Source: Moraxellaceae bacterium (GTDB lineage Bacteria > Pseudomonadota > Gammaproteobacteria > Pseudomonadales > Moraxellaceae). From it: DNA of 11,311 nt. Both the position numbers and the translations under genes were made by a program. Location of the stretch: the NCBI GenBank assembly GCA_014378805.1, contig JACMMY010000297.1, forward strand, positions 1 to 11,311, given 5' to 3'. A model generated the notes under the pieces. The model saw only the letters and a program-made list of their open reading frames with translations, was not told the DNA's origin and ran no database searches. Below, piece after piece: positions 4,836 through 11,311 of this stretch (within the stretch, counting starts at the first letter, position 1; every line of letters starts with the position of its first letter).

Positions 4836-6542
4836 CTAACTTGGCACAGCCAACCCACTCCTTAACGCCAACTCAGGCTGTGGAATAGGCACAGGTCGCG
4901 TCATTCGATCATGCTTCCGCTCTGCATCAGGTTTCAACAACTCATCGGCCAACTTCGAAAACTGAGTCTGAAACGCCGCTAAAGTCCATTGTCCAAACAA
5001 CGTATGCCCACCTTCGTACGCTTGCTGCTGATATTCTTCTTGCGTGGTTACATAACCCATATAATCATTGCAATACGTACAAATCAGCACATGTTTGATA
5101 CCACTGTTTTGCAATCGCGCTTTCACCGTTTCTAAAACGCGTCTACCTGCAATCGTCGTAAACTCACCTGGACAACATACCAAAGCCAACTGCCCAATCA
5201 TCACAATCTGCAAAGGAATACGTGTCGGTACCAGCGGACTCTCTTTAATCGCACCGACATTGATTTGGCGTTTTAACTCGCCAATCAACGGATCTAGCAT
5301 ACTCGGCAAAATACCACCCATTGGACAACCTAAAATCTGCTTACGCCCCGCCTCCAGCAAAATGGATTTATTGCCTTGTGATGCATACAACCTTCGATAA
5401 TATTCAGTATCTTTCGAATTACGCATCAATGGACTTAAACGCAATTTTTTTACAGAATGAGCCAAAGTTGAAACAGCTCCAATCAACATCTCAGGTGTGC
5501 CGGGTCCATCAACAGGCGTCCCTTGAAAAAAAGCCGTACCATGACATGGCTCACTCGTCCATGCATCAGATACGCCGTTTGCGAACTCTGGTGCAGCATG
5601 AATACTCGTGAAATCAATAAAACTGATGATCGAATCTATCTTACCGAATATCTGTTCTTCGTTTTTATTGGATAAAGCAGCCAAAGCAATATCACTTTGA
5701 TAACCTCCATTTTGTGCAGCATAAACATATTCAGCTTCACCTTTAATTTTCTTTCGGCGCTCCAAATCACCTTTTCCATGATAATGAGGTGACACATCGC
5801 CTGCGGTGGCTTGCGCAAAGATCGCGACGCCCCCAGCTGCTAACGATTGCTCTACTTTTGCAGATGCGTAACCTTTATTGTCACCATCATGACGATTTAA
5901 GTGACTACTTAAGCACGTCGCATGAACACCAAATAAAGACAATAGCGATTTCAGCTCGCCATTACGGCGTAAACTCAGCAACGACATCGTTCGATCCAAT
6001 GCAAGATGAGTCTCAGATTTATGACGTTGGACTACATCAAAATTACGATTATAAGAAGCTAAAGAACGATTCCAAGCAACAGGAACCTCATCAGCAAACT
6101 TCGTCTGATCAAGCCCTAACTCAGTCGACTCGGCTGTTTCCCAAGCACTGAGAATAGCTTCAACACTCGCAGTCACCACAGCATCTAAATGCTCAAACAC
6201 AAAACCCGGAGTCGGCACGTTATATAAAGCCTCATGCGAGCATCCACCGGGTGCAGAATGAGTATGCGTTGCCGTTAAAACAAATGCCGACTCATTGAAA
6301 AATTTGCCCATACGTTCGCGGAGTTGCTCACATACACCTATGCGCATCGCACCTGTAATACAGCCCATATCTAGGCAACAAAAAATAAGCGCCTGATCCT
6401 TTGAATCGGCAATATAAAGCGCACGCGCATATAGTGGAGTTTGTTGACCGTAAGCGCGATGGTGCCATTGACCATAACCAAACATAGCATAGCCTTGAGG
6501 CTTAATCGGAATTTCCTGTTTATTCCACCCCGCCCTATACAT
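4836..6542 (-). CDS. Neutral/alkaline ceramidase-family hydrolase, no signal peptide
   Basis: A 568-residue member of the neutral ceramidase family (Pfam family Ceramidase_alk), which hydrolyses the amide bond of N-acylsphingosine in a zinc-dependent way. Visible family motifs: ARALYIAD (39-46), THTHSAPGG (92-100), FGVHATC (204-210), GDNKGYASA (220-228), AGDVSP (247-252), CCPGEFTTIAGRR (456-468) and DYMGYVTTQEEYQQQAYEGG (493-512). By analogy with the Pseudomonas enzyme the zinc ligands would be His95, His207, Glu460 and a Tyr near 497-504, and Ser251 the active-site serine. GDVSPN is GDVSPH here. The protein starts straight in the catalytic domain (MYRAGWNKQEIPI), without a signal peptide, and ends about 60 residues after the YVTT motif, so the usual C-terminal immunoglobulin-like domain is absent. 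SD AAGGA lies 8 bases upstream. The substrate may not be ceramide. Confidence 0.88.
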   Translation of the reverse strand: MYRAGWNKQEIPIKPQGYAMFGYGQWHHRAYGQQTPLYARALYIADSKDQALIFCCLDMGCITGAMRIGVCEQLRERMGKFFNESAFVLTATHTHSAPGGCSHEALYNVPTPGFVFEHLDAVVTASVEAILSAWETAESTELGLDQTKFADEVPVAWNRSLASYNRNFDVVQRHKSETHLALDRTMSLLSLRRNGELKSLLSLFGVHATCLSSHLNRHDGDNKGYASAKVEQSLAAGGVAIFAQATAGDVSPHYHGKGDLERRKKIKGEAEYVYAAQNGGYQSDIALAALSNKNEEQIFGKIDSIISFIDFTSIHAAPEFANGVSDAWTSEPCHGTAFFQGTPVDGPGTPEMLIGAVSTLAHSVKKLRLSPLMRNSKDTEYYRRLYASQGNKSILLEAGRKQILGCPMGGILPSMLDPLIGELKRQINVGAIKESPLVPTRIPLQIVMIGQLALVCCPGEFTTIAGRRVLETVKARLQNSGIKHVLICTYCNDYMGYVTTQEEYQQQAYEGGHTLFGQWTLAAFQTQFSKLADELLKPDAERKHDRMTRPVPIPQPELALRSGLAVPS

Positions 6543-6720
6543 AAGATGTCCTTATTCAATTATTATCATGATTGCAACGGTATATCTAAATTAAGTCATA
6601 CCAACTCTTGCGAACCTATCATTCACATTTGGACAAGTCAATTTTATTGCTGGATGAGGAGAGACTGGCGTATTTTAGACTGATTATGCTACAGACAAAT
6701 TTATAAGGTCGATGTTACTA

Positions 6721-6743
6721 TTCCATCATTCCATCATTCCACA
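6721..6743 (+). repeat. 8-bp tandem repeat upstream of the lipoprotein gene
   Basis: TTCCATCA occurs twice in tandem, followed by a third partial copy (TTCCACA), 43-65 bp upstream of the lipoprotein start codon. It lies in the promoter region shared with the divergent ceramidase gene and could vary in copy number by slippage. Confidence 0.55.
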
Positions 6744-6785
6744 TCCTACTCAATTCAATACTTTTCATATAAAAGGTCAATTTCA

Positions 6786-7157
6786 TTGAAAAATCTGAGC
6801 GCGAAGAAGTTCATGTTTTTAGTTTTAACATCAACAACATTTCTTACTGGATGTTCTCGCGAGCCGTCCGAAAGCGACATTAAAACCGCTTATAGCAATG
6901 AAGTTGATCAAACCAACGCTTTGACACGTAAATTTGGCGGTGAAGCACTGGCGATCAAACTCAACGATCTCAAGAAAATCTCATGTCAAGAATCTAATAA
7001 AAATAAAGAACAATTTCAATGTAATGTTGAAATCGATTCGACGCTGCCTATGCTTGGAAAGCATCAGGAAAAGACGACCATTACCTTAGCTAAAAGCGAT
7101 ATCGGAAATGGCAAACAAGATTGGATCGTTTTACGCGGTATCGACACAACACATTAA
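6786..7157 (+). CDS. Small lipoprotein of unknown function
   Basis: A 123-residue protein with a lipoprotein signal: basic KNLSAKKF, a hydrophobic core, and lipobox LTGC at residues 20-23, so Cys23 would be lipidated. Ser follows the cysteine at +2, which favours sorting to the outer membrane. The mature part is polar, about 100 residues, with two cysteines (CQESNKNKEQFQCNVEI) likely to form a disulphide, and beta-rich patterns near the end. It starts at TTG (6786), with AAGG at 6773-6776 about nine bases upstream. The next ATG (6813) would cut off the basic signal segment, so TTG is preferred. I do not recognise a functional family. It precedes the acyltransferase gene by 76 bp on the same strand. 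Confidence 0.8.
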   Translation: MKNLSAKKFMFLVLTSTTFLTGCSREPSESDIKTAYSNEVDQTNALTRKFGGEALAIKLNDLKKISCQESNKNKEQFQCNVEIDSTLPMLGKHQEKTTITLAKSDIGNGKQDWIVLRGIDTTH

Positions 7158-7233
7158 TTGATAATTTTTTTTGATTAAATTTTATCAATATTGACATGAA
7201 TGATCCCTCAACCTCGACAGCACGTTGCAAAGC

Positions 7234-8145
7234 ATGAATTCAATTTTACAAACCATTGCCCTGCTTCCACTTGCGCTTTTGCGTTTTTTTGCGCGAGCAG
7301 TCGCTGTAATCATGATCTTGATGCCACATACAGGCATTCGATGGACAACCCGAGTCAATCTGATACTGGCCTTCCCAGAACTTAAAAAATCAACTCGTTT
7401 AAAACTAGAACGTCAAAGCGTGACCAACCAATGTCTCGCCATTATGGAATCGATTAAATGCTGGGGAATGCCTTCGCAATACAGTATCGATCAAATCAAA
7501 CATGTTGAAGGATTAGACATTCTAAAAAATGCGCTCGCTGATCCAAAAGGCATGATTGCAGTTGTACCCCATCTCGGTACATGGGAAATGATGAACGCGT
7601 GGCTGAATCAGTTCGGCTCTCCGACCATTATGTACAAGCCATCAGATAATGCAGGCATGGATAAATTCATGCTCGAGGCACGTCAGCGATTAAACGCCAC
7701 TCTCGTGCCGACTGATGAAGTAGGCGTTCGGGCAATTTTTAAAATACTCAAAAAAGGTGGCTTTACCATCATCCTACCCGATCATGTGCCCGAACCCAGT
7801 GGTGGCATCTATGCGCCATTTTTTGGGCATGAAGTCATGACCACGACACTCGTTTCGAAGCTTGCTCAAAAGACCAAGTGCGCTGTTATTGCTTTAAGTT
7901 GCATCAGAAACGAAGGGAATAATGGCTTTACTGTCGTATGCGAAGCAATGCATGACGACATTCTAAATCAGGACTTGAGGGTGTCTGTGTCGGCTTTAAA
8001 TCAAAGCATAGAAAACATGATTCGTCGGGCACCCGAGCAATATGTTTGGTCATATCGTCGCTTTAAAGATGCGGAAAATTTTAAAGGCGTGTATCGATTG
8101 GATGAAGTAGCAATTCATAAAATTGCAGTTCATCAAAAATCTTAA
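7234..8145 (+). CDS. LpxL/HtrB-type lysophospholipid acyltransferase
   Basis: A 303-residue member of the lipid A biosynthesis acyltransferase family (LPLAT superfamily), which transfers acyl groups onto lipid A precursors or related lipids at the inner membrane. There is an N-terminal hydrophobic anchor (about residues 4-33). The catalytic H-x4-E motif is in VVPHLGTWEMMN (His113, Glu118), then MYKPSDN, LKKGGFTIILPDHVPEPSGGIYAPFFG (169-198) and the C-terminal PEQYVWSYRRFK. Most relatives have PDQ where this has PDH. Length is normal. The ATG at 7234 was chosen; an in-frame TTG at 7225 is the only nearby alternative, and neither has a clear ribosome site. The family cannot tell lipid A acylation from ornithine-lipid or other acylation. 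It ends 24 bp from the convergent DJ-1 gene. Confidence 0.87.
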   Translation: MNSILQTIALLPLALLRFFARAVAVIMILMPHTGIRWTTRVNLILAFPELKKSTRLKLERQSVTNQCLAIMESIKCWGMPSQYSIDQIKHVEGLDILKNALADPKGMIAVVPHLGTWEMMNAWLNQFGSPTIMYKPSDNAGMDKFMLEARQRLNATLVPTDEVGVRAIFKILKKGGFTIILPDHVPEPSGGIYAPFFGHEVMTTTLVSKLAQKTKCAVIALSCIRNEGNNGFTVVCEAMHDDILNQDLRVSVSALNQSIENMIRRAPEQYVWSYRRFKDAENFKGVYRLDEVAIHKIAVHQKS

Positions 8146-8150
8146 AGATA

Positions 8151-8178
8151 TTGCTTTTAAAAGTATTACTTAAAGCAA
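8151..8178. terminator. Short hairpin between convergent genes
   Basis: TTGCTTT (8151-8157) pairs with AAAGCAA (8172-8178), with a 14-base loop that can itself fold (AAGT/ACTT). It lies just past the acyltransferase stop and overlaps the DJ-1 gene stop codon. T-runs are short, so it is a weak candidate for a shared terminator. Confidence 0.3.
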
Positions 8179-9042
8179 CTTGGCAAAAGCCATAGCAAAT
8201 TGATGCGCATCCCCAGGCCAACGTGCTGAAACATAAGTTCCATCAGTCACGACAAATGCCGCACGCGCATCTTGTTCAGTGTCTCGGTAAAGTCCGCTGT
8301 CTTTACGAAAAAAATTAGCTAAATCCGAAGTCGCATCAAGGAAATCTTCCGGACAGGCTAATGCCCGCGTGACTTCCGCTTGTACGCTACGATAGCCTTT
8401 TGCATCATCATTTTCTTCTGTGTAGGTACGATAATAATCTGCATCCCACACGCGCCCAACAAACTTCATGAGTATTGAAGCAGTGTTTTCCATCTTCCAA
8501 GTTAGTGCAGTCGTTTTGAGTCCATGTAGAACTGACTTTCCAGTTTTTGGAGAAATGCTTCGCGCTGCGAGCACCACGCCATGACAAATCGCTGCAACAG
8601 GTTTTGCAGAATCAAAGAACGCGCCGACAAAGTTTTGCAAAGTCTGACTCTCCAAATATGCACGCATTCCACGGGCGCGATGTCCACCAGGTAAGACAAC
8701 GCCATCAAAATCCTCGATATATAAATCTTCATATTTCAATGGTGTTTGAAACGCGCTGTCCTGCTCAAGCGCAGCATATGCATTAAGCGCATCACTATTT
8801 GCTCTCAGCGTCAAACCAATTAATTTGAGTTTCTTTAATAATGGAATCCAACCCCAAACATCAAGTCCTTCACCAGTGAGCATCAAATCATCAGCACGCC
8901 CTTGCTGACCATCGGGCGTTGCGAAAAAAACTTGATGTCCTTGATTAGTGAGCACGCGCCAAGGCACAGCGACTTCAGTTGGATCAAAATCTTGATTTGG
9001 AATTGGGATAAGAATTTTTTTCTTGGATGGCTTGGTATTCAT
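8170..9042 (-). CDS. DJ-1/PfpI-family protein (type 1 glutamine amidotransferase-like)
   Basis: A 290-residue cytoplasmic protein with the DJ-1/PfpI fold: KKILIPIPNQDFDPTE near the N-terminus with the conserved Glu (residue 23), FDGVVLPGGH (112-121), and the nucleophile elbow VAAICHGV with Cys153-His154. It is longer than DJ-1 (about 190 residues) and nearer Hsp31-type members, which act as glyoxalases, chaperones or hydrolases; which activity applies here is unknown. An insertion at about 52-92 and a C-terminal ARWPGDAHQFA segment match this larger subgroup. ATG at 9040-9042 was chosen; a TTG three codons upstream is possible. A 5-codon frame (ATG at 9053-9055) ends by overlapping this start, which may couple translation. 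It lies 39 bp after the epimerase gene, probably on the same transcript. Confidence 0.85.
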   Translation of the reverse strand: MNTKPSKKKILIPIPNQDFDPTEVAVPWRVLTNQGHQVFFATPDGQQGRADDLMLTGEGLDVWGWIPLLKKLKLIGLTLRANSDALNAYAALEQDSAFQTPLKYEDLYIEDFDGVVLPGGHRARGMRAYLESQTLQNFVGAFFDSAKPVAAICHGVVLAARSISPKTGKSVLHGLKTTALTWKMENTASILMKFVGRVWDADYYRTYTEENDDAKGYRSVQAEVTRALACPEDFLDATSDLANFFRKDSGLYRDTEQDARAAFVVTDGTYVSARWPGDAHQFAMAFAKLL

Positions 9043-9081
9043 CGGAAACAACTCATTATTAATACTGCTAAAAACCGTCTT

Positions 9082-10026
9082 CTATGAACGATTACCCATC
9101 ACATGGTTCAAGTGCTGCAACCACTGCCAATGCATAGTCATTCCTGTTGTTAAACTAATTTCAGGCTGCCAATCGAAGGTCTTACAGACATGATGAATAT
9201 CCAAAACAATTTCTGGAATATCAAAGTTTCGACTCGGCAAATAATTAACCTGAATATCTTTCTGCGTGATTTCATTCGCAGTTTCTAAAATATTCAGCAA
9301 TGAATACCCTTCGCCACTACCAACATTAAACGTCCCAATCTCACTTCGCTCAGCAACTCGCTGAAGCAAGCAAACCACATCATCAATATAGATGTAATCG
9401 CGTATCACTTTACCGTCACCCCAAATCGTAATCGGTTTATTTTGCAATTCACTCATGAGAACAGTTGCAATAAAACCCTGCACACCAATCTTCATTTGGC
9501 GAGGACCATAAGGATTGGCTAAACGCAGCACCACAGAAGAAACGTCGTAGAGATCCGCATACATATGCAGGTATTTTTCGATGGCGACTTTGACGATACC
9601 ATAAGAGTTTTTTGGATCTAAAGGATGACTTTCTGACACTGGAATATGTTGCGGCGTCCCATATACGGTACCGCCAGATGAAATATAGATCAGTCGTTTT
9701 TTTGGTAAATGACGTAGTACTTCCAAAATTTGAACGGTCGCCACCAAGTTATCTTGAATATCAGCAACTGGATTTTGATTGGATGTTGCAGGAATCGTCG
9801 TTGAGACTAAATGGAAAATAACATCTGCCCGCTCTAATAACGGCGTAAGAAACTGAATATTTGAGATGTTAGTTTGATGATATTGAACTTTCTGCGACTG
9901 CGTCAGAAAAACATTGTACAAATTGGTCGCGCGGCCGACGACATCGATTTCATCACCACGCGCGACAAGTGCATCGACTAAATGTGAACCTATAAAACCA
10001 TTCCCACCCAGTACGAGCACGCGCAT
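9082..10026 (-). CDS. NAD-dependent nucleotide-sugar epimerase/dehydratase
   Basis: A 314-residue extended short-chain dehydrogenase. The NAD-binding motif GGNGFIG is at residues 7-13, the catalytic set is Ser116-117 (IYISSGG) with Tyr142-x3-Lys146 (NSYGIVK), and the substrate-side motifs are RLANPYGPRQ (168-177), GDGKVIRDYIYIDDV (203-217) and FNVGSGEGYS (233-242). This is the GalE/WbpP-like type that interconverts UDP-sugars, for example glucose/galactose or N-acetyl or uronic forms. The sequence alone does not settle the substrate. Spacing of 32 bp to the upstream glycosyltransferase and a TGAGAATTTATT leader close to that gene's own leader suggest one transcript. It probably supplies an activated sugar to the linked glycosyltransferases. 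Confidence 0.9.
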   Translation of the reverse strand: MRVLVLGGNGFIGSHLVDALVARGDEIDVVGRATNLYNVFLTQSQKVQYHQTNISNIQFLTPLLERADVIFHLVSTTIPATSNQNPVADIQDNLVATVQILEVLRHLPKKRLIYISSGGTVYGTPQHIPVSESHPLDPKNSYGIVKVAIEKYLHMYADLYDVSSVVLRLANPYGPRQMKIGVQGFIATVLMSELQNKPITIWGDGKVIRDYIYIDDVVCLLQRVAERSEIGTFNVGSGEGYSLLNILETANEITQKDIQVNYLPSRNFDIPEIVLDIHHVCKTFDWQPEISLTTGMTMHWQWLQHLNHVMGNRS

Positions 10027-10058
10027 AATAAATTCTCAAAGTCTGTAAAAGTTGTAAG

Positions 10059-11087
10059 TTATTGATGTGACTGAATCACTGCATCATAAACCGCTTCAAC
10101 CCGTAAAACCATATTATCTAGTGTAAGCTCAGCATCTGCCTTCGCCCATACTGGCTGCATCAGTTGATACCACTCTTTTGGAGAAGACTGAATAAAGTTT
10201 AATTTTTCAGTGAATGCATCGACATCATCAACAGGTACAATGACTTCACGTGGCAAGAAATCCTGCACCATGGGAATATCCGTCGCAATAATCGGACGAT
10301 GAGCGAGCATTCCTTCGACAAAAACGTATGCAAACCCTTCATTACGTGAAGAAATCAACATGCCATCACTGACGCTGAGCAACGACATTGCATCACTGCG
10401 GTAACCTGAAAAGACCACTTTAGCGCCAGTGTTTCTGACTAATGATTCTAACTCTGCACGTTCTGGACCATCACCAATTAACAGACATTGCGCACCCGAT
10501 TTTGCTAATGCTGGAATCAGAATATCAAAACCTTTGGCAGGAACAAATCTTCCTACAGCGCAATAAATAGGTTTTGTCGCATAAAAATTAAATTCTGTCG
10601 CCAGCTTTTCTCGCGTCCAACCTTGCGTACCACTCGGAACAATTCCGTTATAAATACTGCTCACCGGAATATTCAATGTGCGGCCACTGAGTAAGCCATT
10701 ATTACCACCTAAGATCAAGTGATCCATCCGCGCGAATGCCCACAATGCCGTTTTTTGATTATGCATTGAAGCCACAAAACCAAGAGTCTTCGGTAAAAAT
10801 CTGCGGATATGTGCGACGAGAATTGCGGCTTTACTCGCTTGAGTATGAATAATATCGAACGTATTATTTTTCAGAATGGTGCGTAGTTCATAAAGCAAAA
10901 ATGGATTTTGACGATTGCGATCCATATTCAGTGGAATAAACTGAACCGCCTCAGCAAATCGCTGTGCCATCAAAGGATGAGCAACCACGGAAACTTGATG
11001 TCGTAACGACAAAGCATTAGCAAGCTCAATGGTATGCCGCTCTAACCCACCTTCACCCCAACTTGCCAACACTAAACAAATGCGCAT
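10059..11087 (-). CDS. GT4-family glycosyltransferase
   Basis: A 342-residue GT-B fold, retaining glycosyltransferase of family GT4. The N-terminal domain begins MRICLVLASWGEGGLERH (acceptor-side G-G-x-E motif at 13-16) and includes FDIIHTQASKAA. The C-terminal donor domain has VGRFVPAKGFDILIPA (178-193), LLIGDGPE (202-209), FSGYRSD and the E-x7-E motif EGFAYVFVE (Glu250, Glu258), followed by GMLAHRPIIATD. Such enzymes transfer a sugar from a nucleotide donor to a growing lipid-linked glycan on the inner face of the membrane. The start is two bases after the stop of the upstream glycosyltransferase, with its ribosome site (GAGAATATAAT) inside that gene's end, so translation is likely coupled. 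Donor and acceptor are not predictable from this. Confidence 0.9.
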   Translation of the reverse strand: MRICLVLASWGEGGLERHTIELANALSLRHQVSVVAHPLMAQRFAEAVQFIPLNMDRNRQNPFLLYELRTILKNNTFDIIHTQASKAAILVAHIRRFLPKTLGFVASMHNQKTALWAFARMDHLILGGNNGLLSGRTLNIPVSSIYNGIVPSGTQGWTREKLATEFNFYATKPIYCAVGRFVPAKGFDILIPALAKSGAQCLLIGDGPERAELESLVRNTGAKVVFSGYRSDAMSLLSVSDGMLISSRNEGFAYVFVEGMLAHRPIIATDIPMVQDFLPREVIVPVDDVDAFTEKLNFIQSSPKEWYQLMQPVWAKADAELTLDNMVLRVEAVYDAVIQSHQ

Positions 11088-11089
11088 TA

Positions 11090-11311
11090 TTATATTCTCA
11101 GTAGTTCGTTACGGACGGAGTCTAATCTCGCGACTTGTTTATAGACTGTAAAATTTTCCCGAGCACGGTTTTGACATTTTGTTGCGCACTCAAGTCGATA
11201 CTGTTCATCTTGCATTAGACTCCCAAGAGCCACTGTCAGCGTCTCAACATTCACGGGAGGGACTAATAGTCCTGCATCTCCAGCAATTTCAGGTAAGCCA
11301 CCCGAAGTTGA
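11090..11311 (-). CDS. C-terminal part of a GT4-family glycosyltransferase (cut by window)
   Basis: Only the last 73 codons are in the window; the gene continues past 11311. The visible part reads STSGGLPEIAGDAGLLVPPV, the conserved nucleotide-binding end of GT4 enzymes (S-x-x-G-G-x-P-E-I-x-G-x-A-G-L-L-V-P), followed by an amphipathic C-terminal helix region (RLECATKCQNRARENFTVYK) typical of the end of this family. The stop codon (11090-11092) is two bases before the ATG of the next glycosyltransferase, which shows a tightly packed polysaccharide operon running leftward. I cannot say whether the catalytic N-terminal portion is intact. Confidence 0.82.
   Translation of the reverse strand, partial: STSGGLPEIAGDAGLLVPPVNVETLTVALGSLMQDEQYRLECATKCQNRARENFTVYKQVARLDSVRNELLRI

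Noticed and set aside
7157..7189. ATTGATAA/TTATCAAT inverted repeat after the lipoprotein gene as an FNR-like site or terminator
   Set aside because: The spacing is far from the four bases of an FNR site, and the stem is entirely AT-rich, so neither reading is convincing.

Overview
This window looks like chromosomal DNA of an AT-rich gammaproteobacterium, most likely Acinetobacter or a close relative. The assignment rests on overall protein character: the SYLF protein, the small Myb/SANT-like protein, the LpxL-type acyltransferase and the low GC content. I could not run a search, so it is an inference. No RNA genes, CRISPR array, intact insertion sequence or phage gene is visible.

The left part (1-4500) is AT-rich, has long spacers, and carries small envelope or stress-type genes. 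On the minus strand are an HdeD-family membrane protein, a 58-residue zinc-ribbon protein, a Crp/Fnr-family regulator, a secreted SYLF/Ysc84 protein and a small Myb/SANT-like protein. On the plus strand is a 51-residue DUF3309 membrane peptide followed by a strong terminator. Two very short minus-strand genes, a 23-residue proline-rich peptide and a 25-residue membrane peptide, are supported by start context and by composition. The regulator has a near-consensus promoter framed by a 9-bp inverted repeat. It may control some of these small genes, but that is inference.

The middle (4500-8150) holds lipid-related genes. A 568-residue neutral-ceramidase homologue on the minus strand keeps the zinc-site motifs but has no signal peptide and no room for the usual C-terminal domain. 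It is divergent from a small plus-strand lipoprotein, which is followed by an LpxL/HtrB-type acyltransferase.

The right part (8170-11311) is a minus-strand run, in transcription order: the C-terminal end of one GT4 glycosyltransferase, a second GT4 glycosyltransferase starting two bases after it, an NAD-dependent sugar epimerase, and a DJ-1/PfpI-family protein. The first three look like the downstream end of a surface-polysaccharide or lipooligosaccharide cluster whose start lies beyond 11311.

I do not see a clearly new multi-gene system. The items most worth following are the non-secreted ceramidase homologue, the tiny unannotated genes, and the palindromic, gene-poor stretch around 2526-3190.
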